A stretch of DNA of 64,000 nt from an uncultured Lachnospiraceae bacterium (GCA_902792005.1 CADAXW010000006.1:59612-123611); one strand, 5' to 3'; counted from the stretch's first letter, positions 36,757-46,833 are shown. Numbers and translations: made by a program. Notes: generated by a model from the sequence alone, not told the origin.

Positions 36757-37767
36757 TTACCCATTTTCTTTTTCATAGGCCTGCGCAAACCTCCAGGAAT
36801 CCTGGCACATCCGCTTCAGATCAAACTTTGCTTCCCAGCCCAGCTCTTCCTTCGCCTTTGTGGGGTTGGCGTAGCACATGGCGATATCACCGGGACGGCG
36901 GGCTTTGATCTGATAAGGGATCTTAACGCCGTTTGCATCCTCAAAGGCATGAACGATATCAAGAACACTGTAACCGGTTCCGGTACCCAGATTGTAGATA
37001 TTGGTACCCTCCGTACTCATTACTTTATCCACGGCACATACATGTCCCTTTGCAAGGTCCACTACATGGATATAGTCACGGACACCGGTTCCGTCAGGAG
37101 TATCATAATCATCACCGAACACGCCCAGCTCGGGAAGCTTGCCCACAGCCACCTGCATGATATAGGGCATCAGATTGTTGGGGATGCCGTTGGGTACTTC
37201 CCCGAGAAGTCCGCTTTCATGGGCCCCGATGGGATTGAAGTAACGAAGCAGCACCACACTCCACTCCGGATCGGCTACGGTGAAATCGGTCAGGATCTGC
37301 TCCAGCATCAGCTTTGTGGAGCCGTAGGGATTGGTGGTGGAAAGCGGGAAATCCTCTGTGATGGGCACGGTCTTGGGTGCACCGTACACAGTTGCCGAGG
37401 AAGAGAAAATGATACGCTTCACATTAAACTCATTCATCAGCTTGCAGAGGTTCAGTGTTCCGGCAATATTGTTCTCATAATACATCAATGGCTTTGCCAC
37501 CGACTCGCCCACTGCCTTAAGACCGGCAAAATGGATCACGCAGTCAAAGGTATGCTCCTCAAAGATCCTGCGCATGGAGTCCGGGTCCAGCATATCAGCC
37601 TTGTAAAATGTGACGTCTTTTCCGGTGATGTTTTTGATCCGATCCACCACATCTTCCTTTGAGTTGTAGAGATTATCAAAGATCACCACCTCGTGACCGC
37701 TCTGAAGCAGTTCCACACAGGTATGGGATCCGATGTAACCGGTTCCTCCGCTGACTAATATTTTCAT
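36757..37767 (-). CDS. galE: UDP-glucose 4-epimerase
   Basis: 336 residues, the normal length; ATG 37767 has AGGAGGA upstream, and the frame further upstream is non-coding. The NAD-binding GGTGYIGSH opens the protein, the Ser of FSSSATVYG and the YGSTK pair form the SDR active site. It interconverts UDP-glucose and UDP-galactose in the Leloir pathway. galT lies 22 bases upstream; no galK is in the window. Confidence 0.95.
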   Translation of the reverse strand: MKILVSGGTGYIGSHTCVELLQSGHEVVIFDNLYNSKEDVVDRIKNITGKDVTFYKADMLDPDSMRRIFEEHTFDCVIHFAGLKAVGESVAKPLMYYENNIAGTLNLCKLMNEFNVKRIIFSSSATVYGAPKTVPITEDFPLSTTNPYGSTKLMLEQILTDFTVADPEWSVVLLRYFNPIGAHESGLLGEVPNGIPNNLMPYIMQVAVGKLPELGVFGDDYDTPDGTGVRDYIHVVDLAKGHVCAVDKVMSTEGTNIYNLGTGTGYSVLDIVHAFEDANGVKIPYQIKARRPGDIAMCYANPTKAKEELGWEAKFDLKRMCQDSWRFAQAYEKENG

Positions 37768-37789
37768 GATATATCCTCCTGAATATGAT

Positions 37790-39295
37790 TTACAGATTTT
37801 TTGTAAAGTTGATAAAGGCTTCCTTTCCCCGGGGATCCCGTTTGAAGACACCCGCATCCTCAAGAACGCCCACGAATACATTTCCGACCTCCTGCATCAG
37901 AAGGGCGTCAATGGTCTTTTCGTCAAATGTTCCGTATTTTGCCCTCAGCTCTCCGGCCCATGCAGCATGCGCCTGAAGGGAATCCGTCGCTGTAAGGTCA
38001 CCGTCGGTCAGCAGTGCTTCCCGAAGCTCTTCAAAGATCTCCTTCTTCAGCCGGGCGGGAAGGATCGCAAGTCCCATGACCTCGATCAGTCCGATGTTCT
38101 CCTTCTTGATATGGTGATACTTCGGTCCCGGATGGAACAGGCCAAGAGGCCGGTCTTCTGTGGTCCGGTTATTCCGAAGGGTTAAATCAAGCTCGAAGAC
38201 GCCGTCCCTGCAGCGGGCAATGGGCGTGATGGTGTTGTGCGGCACTCCGGCGGTTTCCGAAAGCACATCCACGGAGGGATCACTGTAGGAACGCCACTTT
38301 GCCAGGATATGATCTGCCAGATCCACCAGACGAGGGATCTCCTTTGACCGGATACGGATCACGGAAAGGGGCCAACGGACGATGCCTGCCTCCACATCCT
38401 CATAACCCGGGATCACGATCTCGTGCTCCATGGGAGCCTCTGCCATGGGGAAGGTATAATGTCCGCCCTGATAATGGTCATGAGACAAAATGGATCCGCC
38501 GACAATGGGGAGGTCCGCATTGGATCCCATCAGATAGTGGGGAAACTGTCTTACAAAGTCAAGAAGCTTTCGAAATGTATTCTTTTCGATCTTCATGGGC
38601 ACATGCGACTGATTCAGCAGGATGCAGTGCTCATTATAATATACATAGGGAGAATACTGCAGTCCCCATGCAGTACCGTTCACGGTTAAGGGGATGATCC
38701 TGTGGTTTCCGCGGCCGGGATGATTGACGCGGCCGGCATAGCCCTCATTTTCCACGCAAAGCAGACACTTCGGATATCCGGAGCTTTTTGCCTTTCCGGC
38801 AGCGGCGATGGCCTTGGGATCCTTCTCCGGCTTGGACAGGTTGATGGAAATGTCGATCTTGCCATATTCACTGTCCACCTTCCATCGAAGATCCTTCTTC
38901 ACCCGGTAGGTACGGATATAATCAGAGGCCTGGCTGAAGGAATAATAAAAGTCCGTTGCTTCCTTGGGAGAACTCTGATACTTTTCCCAGAAGATCCGTG
39001 ACACCTCGGAGGGCCTAGGCAGAAGCAGATTCATCATCTCCGCATCAAAGAGGTCGCGGTAGGTGCCGGAATCCTGGACCAGTCCCCGCTCTACGGCAAT
39101 ATCAAGCAGTGCCTTCAGGATCTGTTCCAGATCCTCGCAGGGCTCTGCAGAGCCTCCTTCGGGTGCAAAGTATTCATCTTCTTTGAATATTGCAAGCAAC
39201 CGGTTTGTGGTATAGATCCGGTCCTCTTCTGTCAGCAGCTGCTTCCTGATCCCATAGGTAACCAGAGCTTCGATCCATCTGCTTAATTCCTGCAT
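37790..39295 (-). CDS. galT: Galactose-1-phosphate uridylyltransferase, type II
   Basis: 501 residues, the Firmicutes type II length, with AGGAGGACACGGC before ATG 39295. The catalytic His motif appears as [16 protein letters not shown]. It moves UMP from UDP-glucose to galactose-1-phosphate; with GalE it completes galactose entry into glycolysis or supplies UDP-galactose for envelope sugars. It is followed by galE in the same transcript. Confidence 0.95.
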   Translation of the reverse strand: MQELSRWIEALVTYGIRKQLLTEEDRIYTTNRLLAIFKEDEYFAPEGGSAEPCEDLEQILKALLDIAVERGLVQDSGTYRDLFDAEMMNLLLPRPSEVSRIFWEKYQSSPKEATDFYYSFSQASDYIRTYRVKKDLRWKVDSEYGKIDISINLSKPEKDPKAIAAAGKAKSSGYPKCLLCVENEGYAGRVNHPGRGNHRIIPLTVNGTAWGLQYSPYVYYNEHCILLNQSHVPMKIEKNTFRKLLDFVRQFPHYLMGSNADLPIVGGSILSHDHYQGGHYTFPMAEAPMEHEIVIPGYEDVEAGIVRWPLSVIRIRSKEIPRLVDLADHILAKWRSYSDPSVDVLSETAGVPHNTITPIARCRDGVFELDLTLRNNRTTEDRPLGLFHPGPKYHHIKKENIGLIEVMGLAILPARLKKEIFEELREALLTDGDLTATDSLQAHAAWAGELRAKYGTFDEKTIDALLMQEVGNVFVGVLEDAGVFKRDPRGKEAFINFTKNL

Positions 39296-39311
39296 GCCGT
39301 GTCCTCCTTAT

Positions 39312-39539
39312 TTAATATGTCCGCTTGAAGTTTTTGATATCCTGCTCAAAATGTTCGATCAGTCCGGTCAGCTCTTCCTTCTCCTTCGGCTTCAGCTTTC
39401 CCTCCTGATCTGCGGCCTCGGTTTCCTGCTTCAGACGCTTCAGATTCTCTACCGCATTGTCCTTGTAATTGTTCGCAAGATCCACCCGGATCTGCTTTAT
39501 TACGTTCTCCAGTTCCTTACGTTTCCTGCTTTGAAACAT
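39312..39539 (-). CDS. Small charged helical protein, 75 residues
   Basis: ATG 39539 has GAGGGG 8 bases before it; the longer open frame upstream crosses the tRNA gene and is not coding. The protein is almost entirely charged helix (SRKRKELENVIKQIRVDL, NLKRLKQETEAADQEGKL), probably a coiled coil or helical hairpin. I do not recognise a family. It is the first gene before galT (16-base gap). Its start lies within the divergent tRNA promoter. Confidence 0.7.
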   Translation of the reverse strand: MFQSRKRKELENVIKQIRVDLANNYKDNAVENLKRLKQETEAADQEGKLKPKEKEELTGLIEHFEQDIKNFKRTY

Positions 39540-39568
39540 TTGACATTCCCCTCTTCCTATGATAGAAT
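39540..39568 (+). promoter_or_regulatory. Promoter of tRNA-Leu
   Basis: A perfect TTGACA (39540-39545), a 17-base spacer and TAGAAT (39563-39568) lie 18 bases before the mature tRNA 5' end. Confidence 0.75.
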
Positions 39569-39586
39569 TCCATAGTGTTCTAAACC

Positions 39587-39670
39587 GCCGGCATGTCGGA
39601 ACTGGCAGACGAGACAGACTCAAAATCTGTTACGGGTAACCGTGTGTGGGTTCGATTCCCACTGCCGGCA
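39587..39670 (+). tRNA. tRNA-Leu (anticodon CAA)
   Basis: 84 bases with a class II long variable arm. The acceptor stem GCCGGCA pairs with TGCCGGC; the anticodon stem ACAGA/TCTGT encloses CTCAAAA, giving anticodon CAA (codon UUG). The T-arm reads GTGGG-TTCGATT-CCCAC. No CCA is encoded. It is alone, with its own promoter and terminator. Confidence 0.95.
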
Positions 39671-39684
39671 CAAGGATATGAATG

Positions 39685-39709
39685 GGACGTTCGAAAGAGC
39701 GTCCTTTTT
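39685..39709 (+). terminator. Terminator of tRNA-Leu
   Basis: GGACGTTC (39685-39692), a GAAA tetraloop and GAGCGTCC (39697-39704) form an 8-bp stem (one G-T pair) followed by TTTTT and a further T-run. Confidence 0.85.
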
Positions 39710-39749
39710 GATTTTTTTTTGCAAATCACTTCGTGCGAATCGCACCGTG

Positions 39750-40703
39750 CTAATCGATCCGTTTTGCAACCACAACGAAACGCTTTCCCTCGCTGGCTCC
39801 GCTGTTCTCACAGGTGGACAGCGTTATGAGATGATCTCCGAATTCGGCCGTGGTCGGTATCTGATAGGTGCAGCGGCTCTTGATCTCGCTTATGTAGGTA
39901 TCAAACTCCTCCGCTGAGGCTGCATCATAGAAGTCATAATAACGGAAGCCCTCTTCTCCCACGTTCAGCACCTGACCCGGAAAGGCAGCGATCACCTCAT
40001 AGGTGCCGTTTCCCTCCAGGGTGTCAAACCGGATCCGCTTATGCTCCTGATAGAAGGACTCATCCTTATAGCTGAGAAGGTCGGAGAACATACTTCCGTC
40101 CTTCATGTTATGACCGTAAATGATCACATTTGTCGTAGGCTTAAAGGGATCGGAGGCAGCGGCAATGAAAAGGGTTCCTGCCAGTGCATAATCTCCGTCA
40201 AAATTCTTCCGGAGATACTTCTGTTCCTGATCCGGCGTATACATCACCGGGAAATCGATATTGGTCCCTTCCACGGTGAGCCAGCCTACGAAGTCATTGT
40301 TTTTTTCATAGAGGGCACGGAACTTCCGCTGTATCCTTCGGTCTCCCACAGTCACAAACTCCGGAACCTTAGCATTGCTGGGCTTATAGTTGGGCGATGA
40401 GGGATCATCCGAACCGGACCCGTCATCCTCGATCATTTCCTTCAGACTGCTCACAAGCTTCTTGTTCTGCTTGGAGTCATAGTAGTATTTAAAGAGATAA
40501 ACCCCGGATATGATAAAGACTGCAGCAAAAAAAACCAGGAGAAGGTTCAGGATCAAATTCCGGTGTGTCCGCCGTCTGGGAGTGACACTACGCCGATCAT
40601 CAGCTTCCTCTGTTTTCTTTTTTTGTTCTTCTTTTAACTGATCCTCTGCTTGCTGTGCACGTATCTGGGCAAGCAGTTCATCAATTTCTTCATCTGTCAT
40701 CAT
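39750..40703 (-). CDS. Class B sortase
   Basis: 317 residues. A charged cytoplasmic N-terminus (1-48), one membrane segment (about 50-71) and an extracellular sortase domain are visible. The active-site triad is His198 (IIYGHNMKDG), Cys298 (LSTCENS) and Arg308 (GKRFVVVAKR). The helical insert and the S-T-C context fit sortase B, which anchors a small set of proteins to peptidoglycan. No protein with a sorting signal is encoded in the window, so its substrates lie elsewhere. AAAGGA precedes ATG 40703. A small hairpin (39734-39746) follows the stop without a T-tract. Confidence 0.93.
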   Translation of the reverse strand: MMTDEEIDELLAQIRAQQAEDQLKEEQKKKTEEADDRRSVTPRRRTHRNLILNLLLVFFAAVFIISGVYLFKYYYDSKQNKKLVSSLKEMIEDDGSGSDDPSSPNYKPSNAKVPEFVTVGDRRIQRKFRALYEKNNDFVGWLTVEGTNIDFPVMYTPDQEQKYLRKNFDGDYALAGTLFIAAASDPFKPTTNVIIYGHNMKDGSMFSDLLSYKDESFYQEHKRIRFDTLEGNGTYEVIAAFPGQVLNVGEEGFRYYDFYDAASAEEFDTYISEIKSRCTYQIPTTAEFGDHLITLSTCENSGASEGKRFVVVAKRID

Positions 40704-40749
40704 AGGTCGTTATCCTTTGGCCGGCTTTTTCTTGTGTGAGTCATAGCAA

Positions 40750-40770
40750 GAGCCCGGTGATCCCGGGCTC
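40750..40770 (-). terminator. GC-rich hairpin after the Nudix gene
   Basis: GAGCCCGG (40750-40757) and CCGGGCTC (40763-40770) form an 8-bp stem with a 5-base loop. No strong T-tract follows on the minus strand, so sortase may receive read-through. Confidence 0.5.
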
Positions 40771-40775
40771 ATTGC

Positions 40776-41228
40776 CTAATAATACTTTTTGCTTCCCCAG
40801 AGATTCGCATTTCTTAGCGACAGATACTCACTGTATGCCTGCTCCAGGATCTGCTTCTCATTCGGGAACTTTAAGAGGTGGTATGCTTCATGATACTTGT
40901 AATAACCGGAATCACAAAAGTATTCTTCACGCTGAGGCTTGCTGTAATAACTGTCTGCCATCATCAGATACCAATGAACTTCTTTATTGATCAGATCATT
41001 TGATGTGCTGAAGGAATATGTGGTCTTGCCAACATACTTCATGATCTGTGCGGTGACACCGGATTCTTCCTTCACCTCACGCAGAGCAGTCTCATTGTAG
41101 CTTTCTCCTTCTTCTACCGTTCCTTTCGGTAAAACCCAGCCCTCATACTTATTCCTGTAATTCTTATACAGTAACAGGATCTTTCCTCGAAAGATTACCA
41201 CACCACCACAGCTCGTTGCATTTGTCAC
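40776..41228 (-). CDS. Nudix hydrolase
   Basis: 150 residues from a GTG with GGGAGGA 7 bases upstream. The Nudix box is complete: G-TVEEG-E...REVKEESGV, with the REVKEE metal-binding core near residue 50-56. Nudix enzymes cleave nucleoside diphosphates linked to other groups; the substrate here is unknown. It has its own promoter and is probably co-transcribed with sortase through a weak hairpin. Confidence 0.9.
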   Translation of the reverse strand: MTNATSCGGVVIFRGKILLLYKNYRNKYEGWVLPKGTVEEGESYNETALREVKEESGVTAQIMKYVGKTTYSFSTSNDLINKEVHWYLMMADSYYSKPQREEYFCDSGYYKYHEAYHLLKFPNEKQILEQAYSEYLSLRNANLWGSKKYY

Positions 41229-41274
41229 GGCCGCGTCCTCCCAACTCTTATGGTGTGTGAATATACTTGTTAAA

Positions 41275-41303
41275 ATTATAACAAGGACAGGGCCTCAAAT
41301 CAA
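41275..41303 (-). promoter_or_regulatory. Promoter of the Nudix gene
   Basis: On the minus strand TTGATT (41298-41303), a 17-base spacer and a perfect TATAAT (41275-41280) lie 47 bases before the GTG start, after the stop of the PBP gene. Confidence 0.7.
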
Positions 41304-41331
41304 GGAGAACTTTGGCTCATTTAGGTACCTT

Positions 41332-43059
41332 TTAGGGGTAATATGTCTCAAAAATTGCGCCGGCAACCTGTACGCCGGATAATCCGTCGCTGGTGGAATC
41401 CTCGATGACAACGCTGACCACGATGTCGGGGTCCTCCGGATTGGAATAACCTACAAACCAGGAGTTGCAGTGACCTGCATTATCATACTCGGCAGTACCG
41501 GTCTTTCCCACGATCTTATGTCGGTAATTCTTGAACTTCCAGGATGATGTACCATACTCTGCCGGTGCCTCCAGAAGCTTTGCCAGTGTTGCAGCCTCAC
41601 TTGTGGTCATGATGGATTTTACAGAGGAGCTCTTATACTCGCGTACCGTATCTCCCGCCACATTTTGTATGGACTCCACGAGATATGGCTTCATCATGAC
41701 GCCGCCGTTTGCAATAGCTGACATGATCATGGCATTGTGCAGCGGAGTGATCTGTGTATCTCCCTGTCCGATGACGGTCTGGGGAATGATATCCCTGGAT
41801 GTGGAATCGTCCACCTCGAAGCTGGACTTGTTGCAGCCTCCTTCATAGGGAATCTCCGTATTGAAGTATAGATCCTCTGCTGTCTTGCGAAGGCCGCTCA
41901 TTTTGATCTCATTGACGCCGATATTTGCGAAACTGGTATTGCAGGAATAACCGATGGAATGCTCCAGGTCCACCTCACCGTGTTTTCTGTGATCATAACA
42001 GATGATCTTAACGCCGTTAAAGGAGTCTTCTCCCTTGCAGGTATAGGTATAACCGGAATCTGCGCCGTGTTCACGGATGTATTCAAGTGCCGTAACCACC
42101 TTAAATGTGGATCCGGGGGCATATAATCCCTGGGTCGCCCGGTTCAGGAGCACCGTGCTGGATGCACCCTCCTCCGTATGAATCTCTTCCCATACCCGGT
42201 CCATATCGTTGGGATCAAAGCCGGGCTTGGAGACCATGGCCAGGATCTTACCGGTATCCGGTTCCATGACCACAACAGCCCCCTTATGATTTCCCAGAGC
42301 CTTGGAGGCGGCTGCCTGAAGCTTGTAGTTCAGCGTGGTGACCACCGTATCTCCGGCTTTCTTTCTTCCCTTGATATCGTCCTTTACCTGCTGGATGATC
42401 TCTTCATTTGTGCTCAGGAGCTGGAAATTCATGGCCAGCTCGATACCGGAACGGCCGTAATCATTATAACCTACCACATGACTGAACAGTTCGCCGTAGG
42501 GATAGACACGTACATCCTTGCCGTCCTTATTCTCGGTCTTAGCAAGAACCACTCCGTCAGAGGATACAATATCTCCCCGGGTTACCATTTCTGCCATGAT
42601 ATCCTGTCTCCGGTTTCCGACATTGGCAACGATCCGCTCGGACTCAGCCACTTGAAAATAGATGATATAACCGAACATGCCTAAGAAAAGCAGAACGAAT
42701 ACATAGGTAAGTAAGACGATCGGCCTGTTTTTTCTTTTGTTTTTTTCTTCTTTTTGCTGCTTTCGAAGCAGAAATGCCTCCAGCGGATCATCCGGGATCT
42801 CTGTGGGGCCGTTGTCCGGAGGACGACGTTCCCAGTTGATCCGTCTACCGTCTGCCGTTTTCTTCGGATCTTTATTTCGGCCCGTTTCCGCCTCTACGTT
42901 CCTGCGGTCTGCCGGTCTCCTGCGGACCTCCGGGCCGTCTTGCATTCTCTCTCGCCTCGGGTCTTCCTGCATTCTCCCGCGTCTCGGGTCTTCCTGCATT
43001 TTCCGGCGCCTCGGATCTTCTCGGTCCCGATCGTCTCGGTCCGGGTTCCGCGGCGGCAT
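41332..43059 (-). CDS. Penicillin-binding protein, class B transpeptidase (FtsI/PbpA-like)
   Basis: 575 residues from ATG 43059, the only candidate with a strong site (GAGGGGG, 9 bases upstream); a TTG at 43176 opens the frame but has none. The first 110 residues are Arg/Asp/Pro-rich and contain MQEDPRR repeats. One membrane segment follows (near 115-135), then the transpeptidase with GSTFKV, YSCN and GKTGTAEYD. The enzyme cross-links septal or elongation peptidoglycan with the SEDS protein encoded just upstream. Its first 188 bases overlap the 3' end of that gene in another frame. Confidence 0.9.
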   Translation of the reverse strand: MPPRNPDRDDRDREDPRRRKMQEDPRRGRMQEDPRRERMQDGPEVRRRPADRRNVEAETGRNKDPKKTADGRRINWERRPPDNGPTEIPDDPLEAFLLRKQQKEEKNKRKNRPIVLLTYVFVLLFLGMFGYIIYFQVAESERIVANVGNRRQDIMAEMVTRGDIVSSDGVVLAKTENKDGKDVRVYPYGELFSHVVGYNDYGRSGIELAMNFQLLSTNEEIIQQVKDDIKGRKKAGDTVVTTLNYKLQAAASKALGNHKGAVVVMEPDTGKILAMVSKPGFDPNDMDRVWEEIHTEEGASSTVLLNRATQGLYAPGSTFKVVTALEYIREHGADSGYTYTCKGEDSFNGVKIICYDHRKHGEVDLEHSIGYSCNTSFANIGVNEIKMSGLRKTAEDLYFNTEIPYEGGCNKSSFEVDDSTSRDIIPQTVIGQGDTQITPLHNAMIMSAIANGGVMMKPYLVESIQNVAGDTVREYKSSSVKSIMTTSEAATLAKLLEAPAEYGTSSWKFKNYRHKIVGKTGTAEYDNAGHCNSWFVGYSNPEDPDIVVSVVIEDSTSDGLSGVQVAGAIFETYYP

Positions 43060-44485
43060 ACGCAGTTGCCCCCTCGAGTCCGGCGAACTGGACCGCTGTC
43101 CCGAGCCTTGCATTTGCTTCGGCGGCTGCCCTGAGGGCTCGTTCCTCTTCTTCAAGTGCTTCACCTTCTTTACCAACTAATATATAGACAAACTGCACCA
43201 TGGAGAACATGATGAGTGTACTGAACACACTGCTGATTCCGTAGCTGACCAGTGGCAGCGTCACTCCGGTGGATGGTATGAATTTCGTAACACCACCGAT
43301 ATTCAGGAATACCTGAACGATATAACTGATCGCAAATCCGAAGGTCATGTATTTATAGAACGGAGATTTGCACTTCATCGCTATATTTGACATGGCAATG
43401 AAGCCGCTGACATATACCAGGATGAGGCAGAGACCGAATACAAGCCCCAGCTCCTCGCAGATGGCGGAGAATATGAAATCACTTTCCGCCACAGGGATGT
43501 AATAGGGCATTCCCTTGCCGAGTCCCAGTCCCGTGAAGCCTCCGGTTCCGATGGCAAACAGAGACTCGGACAGCTGATAACCGCCGCCGTCCCGGAATGC
43601 GAAGGGATCCTTCCATGCCTCAACACGTACGGATATATGGTAGAACAGACTGTCCTTGAACAGGATGTATCCCAGCACCACGGCTCCCACCACCAGGACG
43701 ATACCGCCGATCAGGAAGATCGGTCTGGAGGTAGCCAGATAAACCATACATATATAAGCCAGATAGAAAATGGCGATGGCTCCGAAGTCCTTCTCCACCG
43801 CAAGCACAGCCATAAAGGCAGCGGCGATGATTGCATTGATGGTCACGTCCTTCAGTGTTGACGCCTTGACAAGCCCGCTGGCCACAAACAGAACGAAAAT
43901 GATCTTGACGAACTCCATGGGCTGCAGGGATATGCTGCCGATGGAGATCCAGTTTCTGGCTCCGTAGATGCTGACACCGATGCCCGGAACGAAAACCGTG
44001 AGCAGCACCATGATACCGGCGATACCATATAGCACCGTCCAGTTTCGCATGTTCTTCATTTTCCCCATGATGGCGGGAATGAAACTGGAAATGAACAGAC
44101 AGACGGTTGCCAGGATGAACTGCCGGACGGCCAGCTTCTGATCCAGACGGGTCAGCATGGTATAGCCGATCAGCATCAGGAAAGTGATGTTATTGATGAG
44201 CAGCCTGGACGCCTTTGGATAAACCGCATGGAAAATGGTGATATACAGGATCGCGATCAGGATCTGTATCGGATAGTATGCCAGGATCAGCTTGTCGTCC
44301 GTATTAAAGAACAGCATGACATGACAAAGAAAATGTATCGCAAAGATATAGAATACCTGCAGATTCAGATTCCATTTCCTTCGTTTCTGGTTTTTGGCCG
44401 TGAAGTAGGAAAAACATTTTATGGTGTACAGAGCCATAAAAACCATAACCATATATTTAGATGCTGTACAGATCAGATTTGTCAT
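42872..44485 (-). CDS. FtsW/RodA/SpoVE-family SEDS protein with disordered C-terminal tail
   Basis: 537 residues; ATG 44485 overlaps the stop of the U32 peptidase gene by 4 bases. About ten membrane helices cover residues 10-440, with SEDS features ARNWISIGSISLQPMEFVKI, VEKDFGAIAIF, the KGMPYYIPVAESDFIFS loop and TGVTLPLVSYG. A 95-residue cytoplasmic tail follows, ending in RENAGRPE-type 9-residue repeats rich in Arg, Gly and Pro. SEDS proteins polymerise glycan strands with a class B PBP, encoded next. This pair is separate from rodA-pbp2 at 13-17 kb and may serve division (FtsW) or sporulation (SpoVE). Confidence 0.9.
   Translation of the reverse strand: MTNLICTASKYMVMVFMALYTIKCFSYFTAKNQKRRKWNLNLQVFYIFAIHFLCHVMLFFNTDDKLILAYYPIQILIAILYITIFHAVYPKASRLLINNITFLMLIGYTMLTRLDQKLAVRQFILATVCLFISSFIPAIMGKMKNMRNWTVLYGIAGIMVLLTVFVPGIGVSIYGARNWISIGSISLQPMEFVKIIFVLFVASGLVKASTLKDVTINAIIAAAFMAVLAVEKDFGAIAIFYLAYICMVYLATSRPIFLIGGIVLVVGAVVLGYILFKDSLFYHISVRVEAWKDPFAFRDGGGYQLSESLFAIGTGGFTGLGLGKGMPYYIPVAESDFIFSAICEELGLVFGLCLILVYVSGFIAMSNIAMKCKSPFYKYMTFGFAISYIVQVFLNIGGVTKFIPSTGVTLPLVSYGISSVFSTLIMFSMVQFVYILVGKEGEALEEEERALRAAAEANARLGTAVQFAGLEGATAYAAAEPGPRRSGPRRSEAPENAGRPETRENAGRPEARENARRPGGPQETGRPQERRGGNGPK
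42943..43023. repeat. Three 27-base tandem repeats within two overlapping genes
   Basis: Units at 42943-42969, 42970-42996 and 42997-43023 share CATT...CTCGG.TCTTC.. with a few differences. The 27-base period keeps both overlapping frames intact. In the PBP frame each unit reads MQEDPRR plus two residues; in the FtsW frame each reads a form of RENAGRPEA. Confidence 0.9.
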
Positions 44486-46833
44486 ATGAGTCCCTGATGT
44501 CGGATGCCCTTCGGAAGCTCTCCCGAAAGGATCCGGTCCATTGTCTCCTTATCTTCTGTCGTAAATCGATATGCGGATATGCCCTGCCCCGCATCCTGCA
44601 GCACAGGCCGGCCGCTTAAAAGAATATTATAGCACAGATCCGCATTTGAATAAAGCATGAGGCTTTCTCCCGTGCGGTCCCTTAGTATTTCGGGCTTTTG
44701 TCCCGTCCTCTGCATGGTAAGCATCAGCGGAAGTCTGCCGTACACCGTGGTGAATCGAAGTGCATCGGAGGGAACCTGGATTTTTCCAATCTCCTCGGAA
44801 CTCAGTTCATAAGGTGCTTCCATCAGCAGATGATCGCACTGTGCTCTCGCTGCCTTATAAAAATGTTCCGCCGCCCGGTCATTATATCCGTACAGCGCTG
44901 CGCCAAGAACCAGATTCTTTACCCGGATCCCATGGTTCAGGAACCAGGCAAGGCTGTCAATTCCGGAGATATATGCACCGTCCAGACATTCAGCCAGTTT
45001 TCCAAGGGCTTCCATCCGTTCTGCAGGGATCAGGGTCCGGTAGATATAGGGGAACCCGATGAGCAGGGAAGAACCCTCTCCGGCAAGATCCCGGATCCTG
45101 GATAAGTTCTCTATCGAAAGGCTATCCGTGGAAAACCCGGTCTTTCCCGAGATCCCGGCCATACCCAGGTCATAGATCACAAACCGCTTTCCTGCCTTAA
45201 GCAAAGCCTCTGTCTGTTCCCGGGATGCGGCAAAGCAGATGGTTTTCACGGGCATGGCAGTTGCCTCGGAAATCGGAAGTTTGTCGGCCGTCGCTACATT
45301 TTCAAAAGTTTCCGGAGCCCGATCGTTGATCCTTTCATTTGGCAGTTCTCTTCGGTACTGCTGAAGGATCCTGTCCGTAAGCCCGGCCAGAACATCTCTT
45401 CTGCACTGCTTGATCACAGAGATCGACAGGAAGCTCTTCTGGTCATTTTCTATGGTGATCCGTTCAGGAACGAAACCGGTCCCTGACAGAGTCCCGATCT
45501 TCTTTTGGATCATGGAGTCCTCCACCGGTTTGCCCTCGGCCGGTTCGGTCACAGGTCCTTCCACAGAAAAGGAAGTTGCTTTTGTTCGTGCCGTAATACG
45601 GAAGGGTTCACCCGAGATCACACGAACCTCCAGATCGACGGGAGTTACGGGTTCCTTCTCCAGAATATTCTGTTCCAGTTCCCGGGTCAGGGCCGCATTT
45701 CTGACACGGATCACGGTGGTTCCCGGTGTGATGCTGCGGGACCTTGGGGCATTGAGCTCGGCTTTCTTTCCGGATGAAATGTCCTCCGGAGCGGTAAGCT
45801 TTACCGGCTTATCTTCTTCGGAAATGGGGATTTCCAGGGAGTCTCCCGCATTGATAGGCTTTGTAACACGGAGTTCCACGGTGCCATGACCGGCACGGAT
45901 CACCTCAGCGACAGGGATGCCTGCCCGTCCGGGCATATTTTCATCCAGCATATCCGGGCCTCCGGTCTGATTTAGATATCCCCGGGTAAAACCACCGCGA
46001 TGAAAGACCTCTGCCAGCCGTTCCCGGTAGGAAGCGGCTTTCTTTTCGGAAAATACGCCCTGGGCGTAGTCCTCCGTCATCTGTTTATAGGCATCCACAC
46101 AGGCAGCCACATAATATTCATTCTTCATCCGGCCTTCGATCTTCAGCGAGTCGATGCCGGCATCCATAAGCGCCGGAACATCCTCCAGCGTACAAAGATC
46201 CTTCATGGACAGCAGATATTTACCGTTATACTTCTGCCTGCAGGGCTGAGCGCATCGTCCGCGGTTCCCGCTCCGTCCCCCTGCAAAGGAGGACAGATAA
46301 CATCTGCCGCTGTAGCAGACGCACATGGCGCCGTGCACAAAGGCCTCCACCTCGATGTCGGCAAGGTCCCGGATGTCCTTAAGTTCCCGGATGGTCAGCT
46401 CACGGGCCGGGACAACTCTGGAAAAGCCCAGTCGCTTTACATAGAGTGCCCCTTCCGGAGAACAAAGATTCATCTGTGTGCTGGCATGCAGCGGAAGCTC
46501 CGGAAAGCATTCCTTCAGAAGCTCTGCAACACCCAGATCCTGTACAAGCACAGCATCCAGCCCCTCCCGGTAGAGAGGCATGATCATCTCCGGGAGTTCC
46601 TGCAGTTCCTCATTTTTCAATAATGTATTCAGTGTCAGGTACACCTTCATATCATGCAAATGAGCCTCTTCAAGTGCATGAAGAAGCTCATCTTGCTGGA
46701 AATTCCCTGCATAGGCACGGGCACCGTAGCGGTTCAGTGCCAGATACACGGCATCGGCACCCGCCGAAAGCGCCGCATGAAAAGCGGCGGGATTTCCGCA
46801 GGGCGCTAAGATTTCCGGTTTTTTATTTGTCAT
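44482..46833 (-). CDS. U32 family peptidase with DUF3656-type C-terminal region
   Basis: 783 residues from ATG 46833 (AAAGGA 8 bases upstream, start inside the end of zapA). The N-terminal barrel has ILAPCGNPAAFHAALSAGADAVYL and the U32 signature EAFVHGAMCVCYSGRCYLSSF...GRCAQPCR, whose cysteines may hold an iron-sulphur cluster. LKIEGRMKNEYYVA completes the motif. The long C-terminal region is typical of one U32 branch in Clostridia. U32 proteins are named peptidases but several act with tRNA or cofactor hydroxylation, so the reaction is unknown. Confidence 0.9.
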   Translation of the reverse strand: MTNKKPEILAPCGNPAAFHAALSAGADAVYLALNRYGARAYAGNFQQDELLHALEEAHLHDMKVYLTLNTLLKNEELQELPEMIMPLYREGLDAVLVQDLGVAELLKECFPELPLHASTQMNLCSPEGALYVKRLGFSRVVPARELTIRELKDIRDLADIEVEAFVHGAMCVCYSGRCYLSSFAGGRSGNRGRCAQPCRQKYNGKYLLSMKDLCTLEDVPALMDAGIDSLKIEGRMKNEYYVAACVDAYKQMTEDYAQGVFSEKKAASYRERLAEVFHRGGFTRGYLNQTGGPDMLDENMPGRAGIPVAEVIRAGHGTVELRVTKPINAGDSLEIPISEEDKPVKLTAPEDISSGKKAELNAPRSRSITPGTTVIRVRNAALTRELEQNILEKEPVTPVDLEVRVISGEPFRITARTKATSFSVEGPVTEPAEGKPVEDSMIQKKIGTLSGTGFVPERITIENDQKSFLSISVIKQCRRDVLAGLTDRILQQYRRELPNERINDRAPETFENVATADKLPISEATAMPVKTICFAASREQTEALLKAGKRFVIYDLGMAGISGKTGFSTDSLSIENLSRIRDLAGEGSSLLIGFPYIYRTLIPAERMEALGKLAECLDGAYISGIDSLAWFLNHGIRVKNLVLGAALYGYNDRAAEHFYKAARAQCDHLLMEAPYELSSEEIGKIQVPSDALRFTTVYGRLPLMLTMQRTGQKPEILRDRTGESLMLYSNADLCYNILLSGRPVLQDAGQGISAYRFTTEDKETMDRILSGELPKGIRHQGLI

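Noticed and set aside
36322-37662. 446-codon open frame antisense to galE
   Set aside because: galE is certain from its motifs; the antisense frame is a codon-bias shadow.
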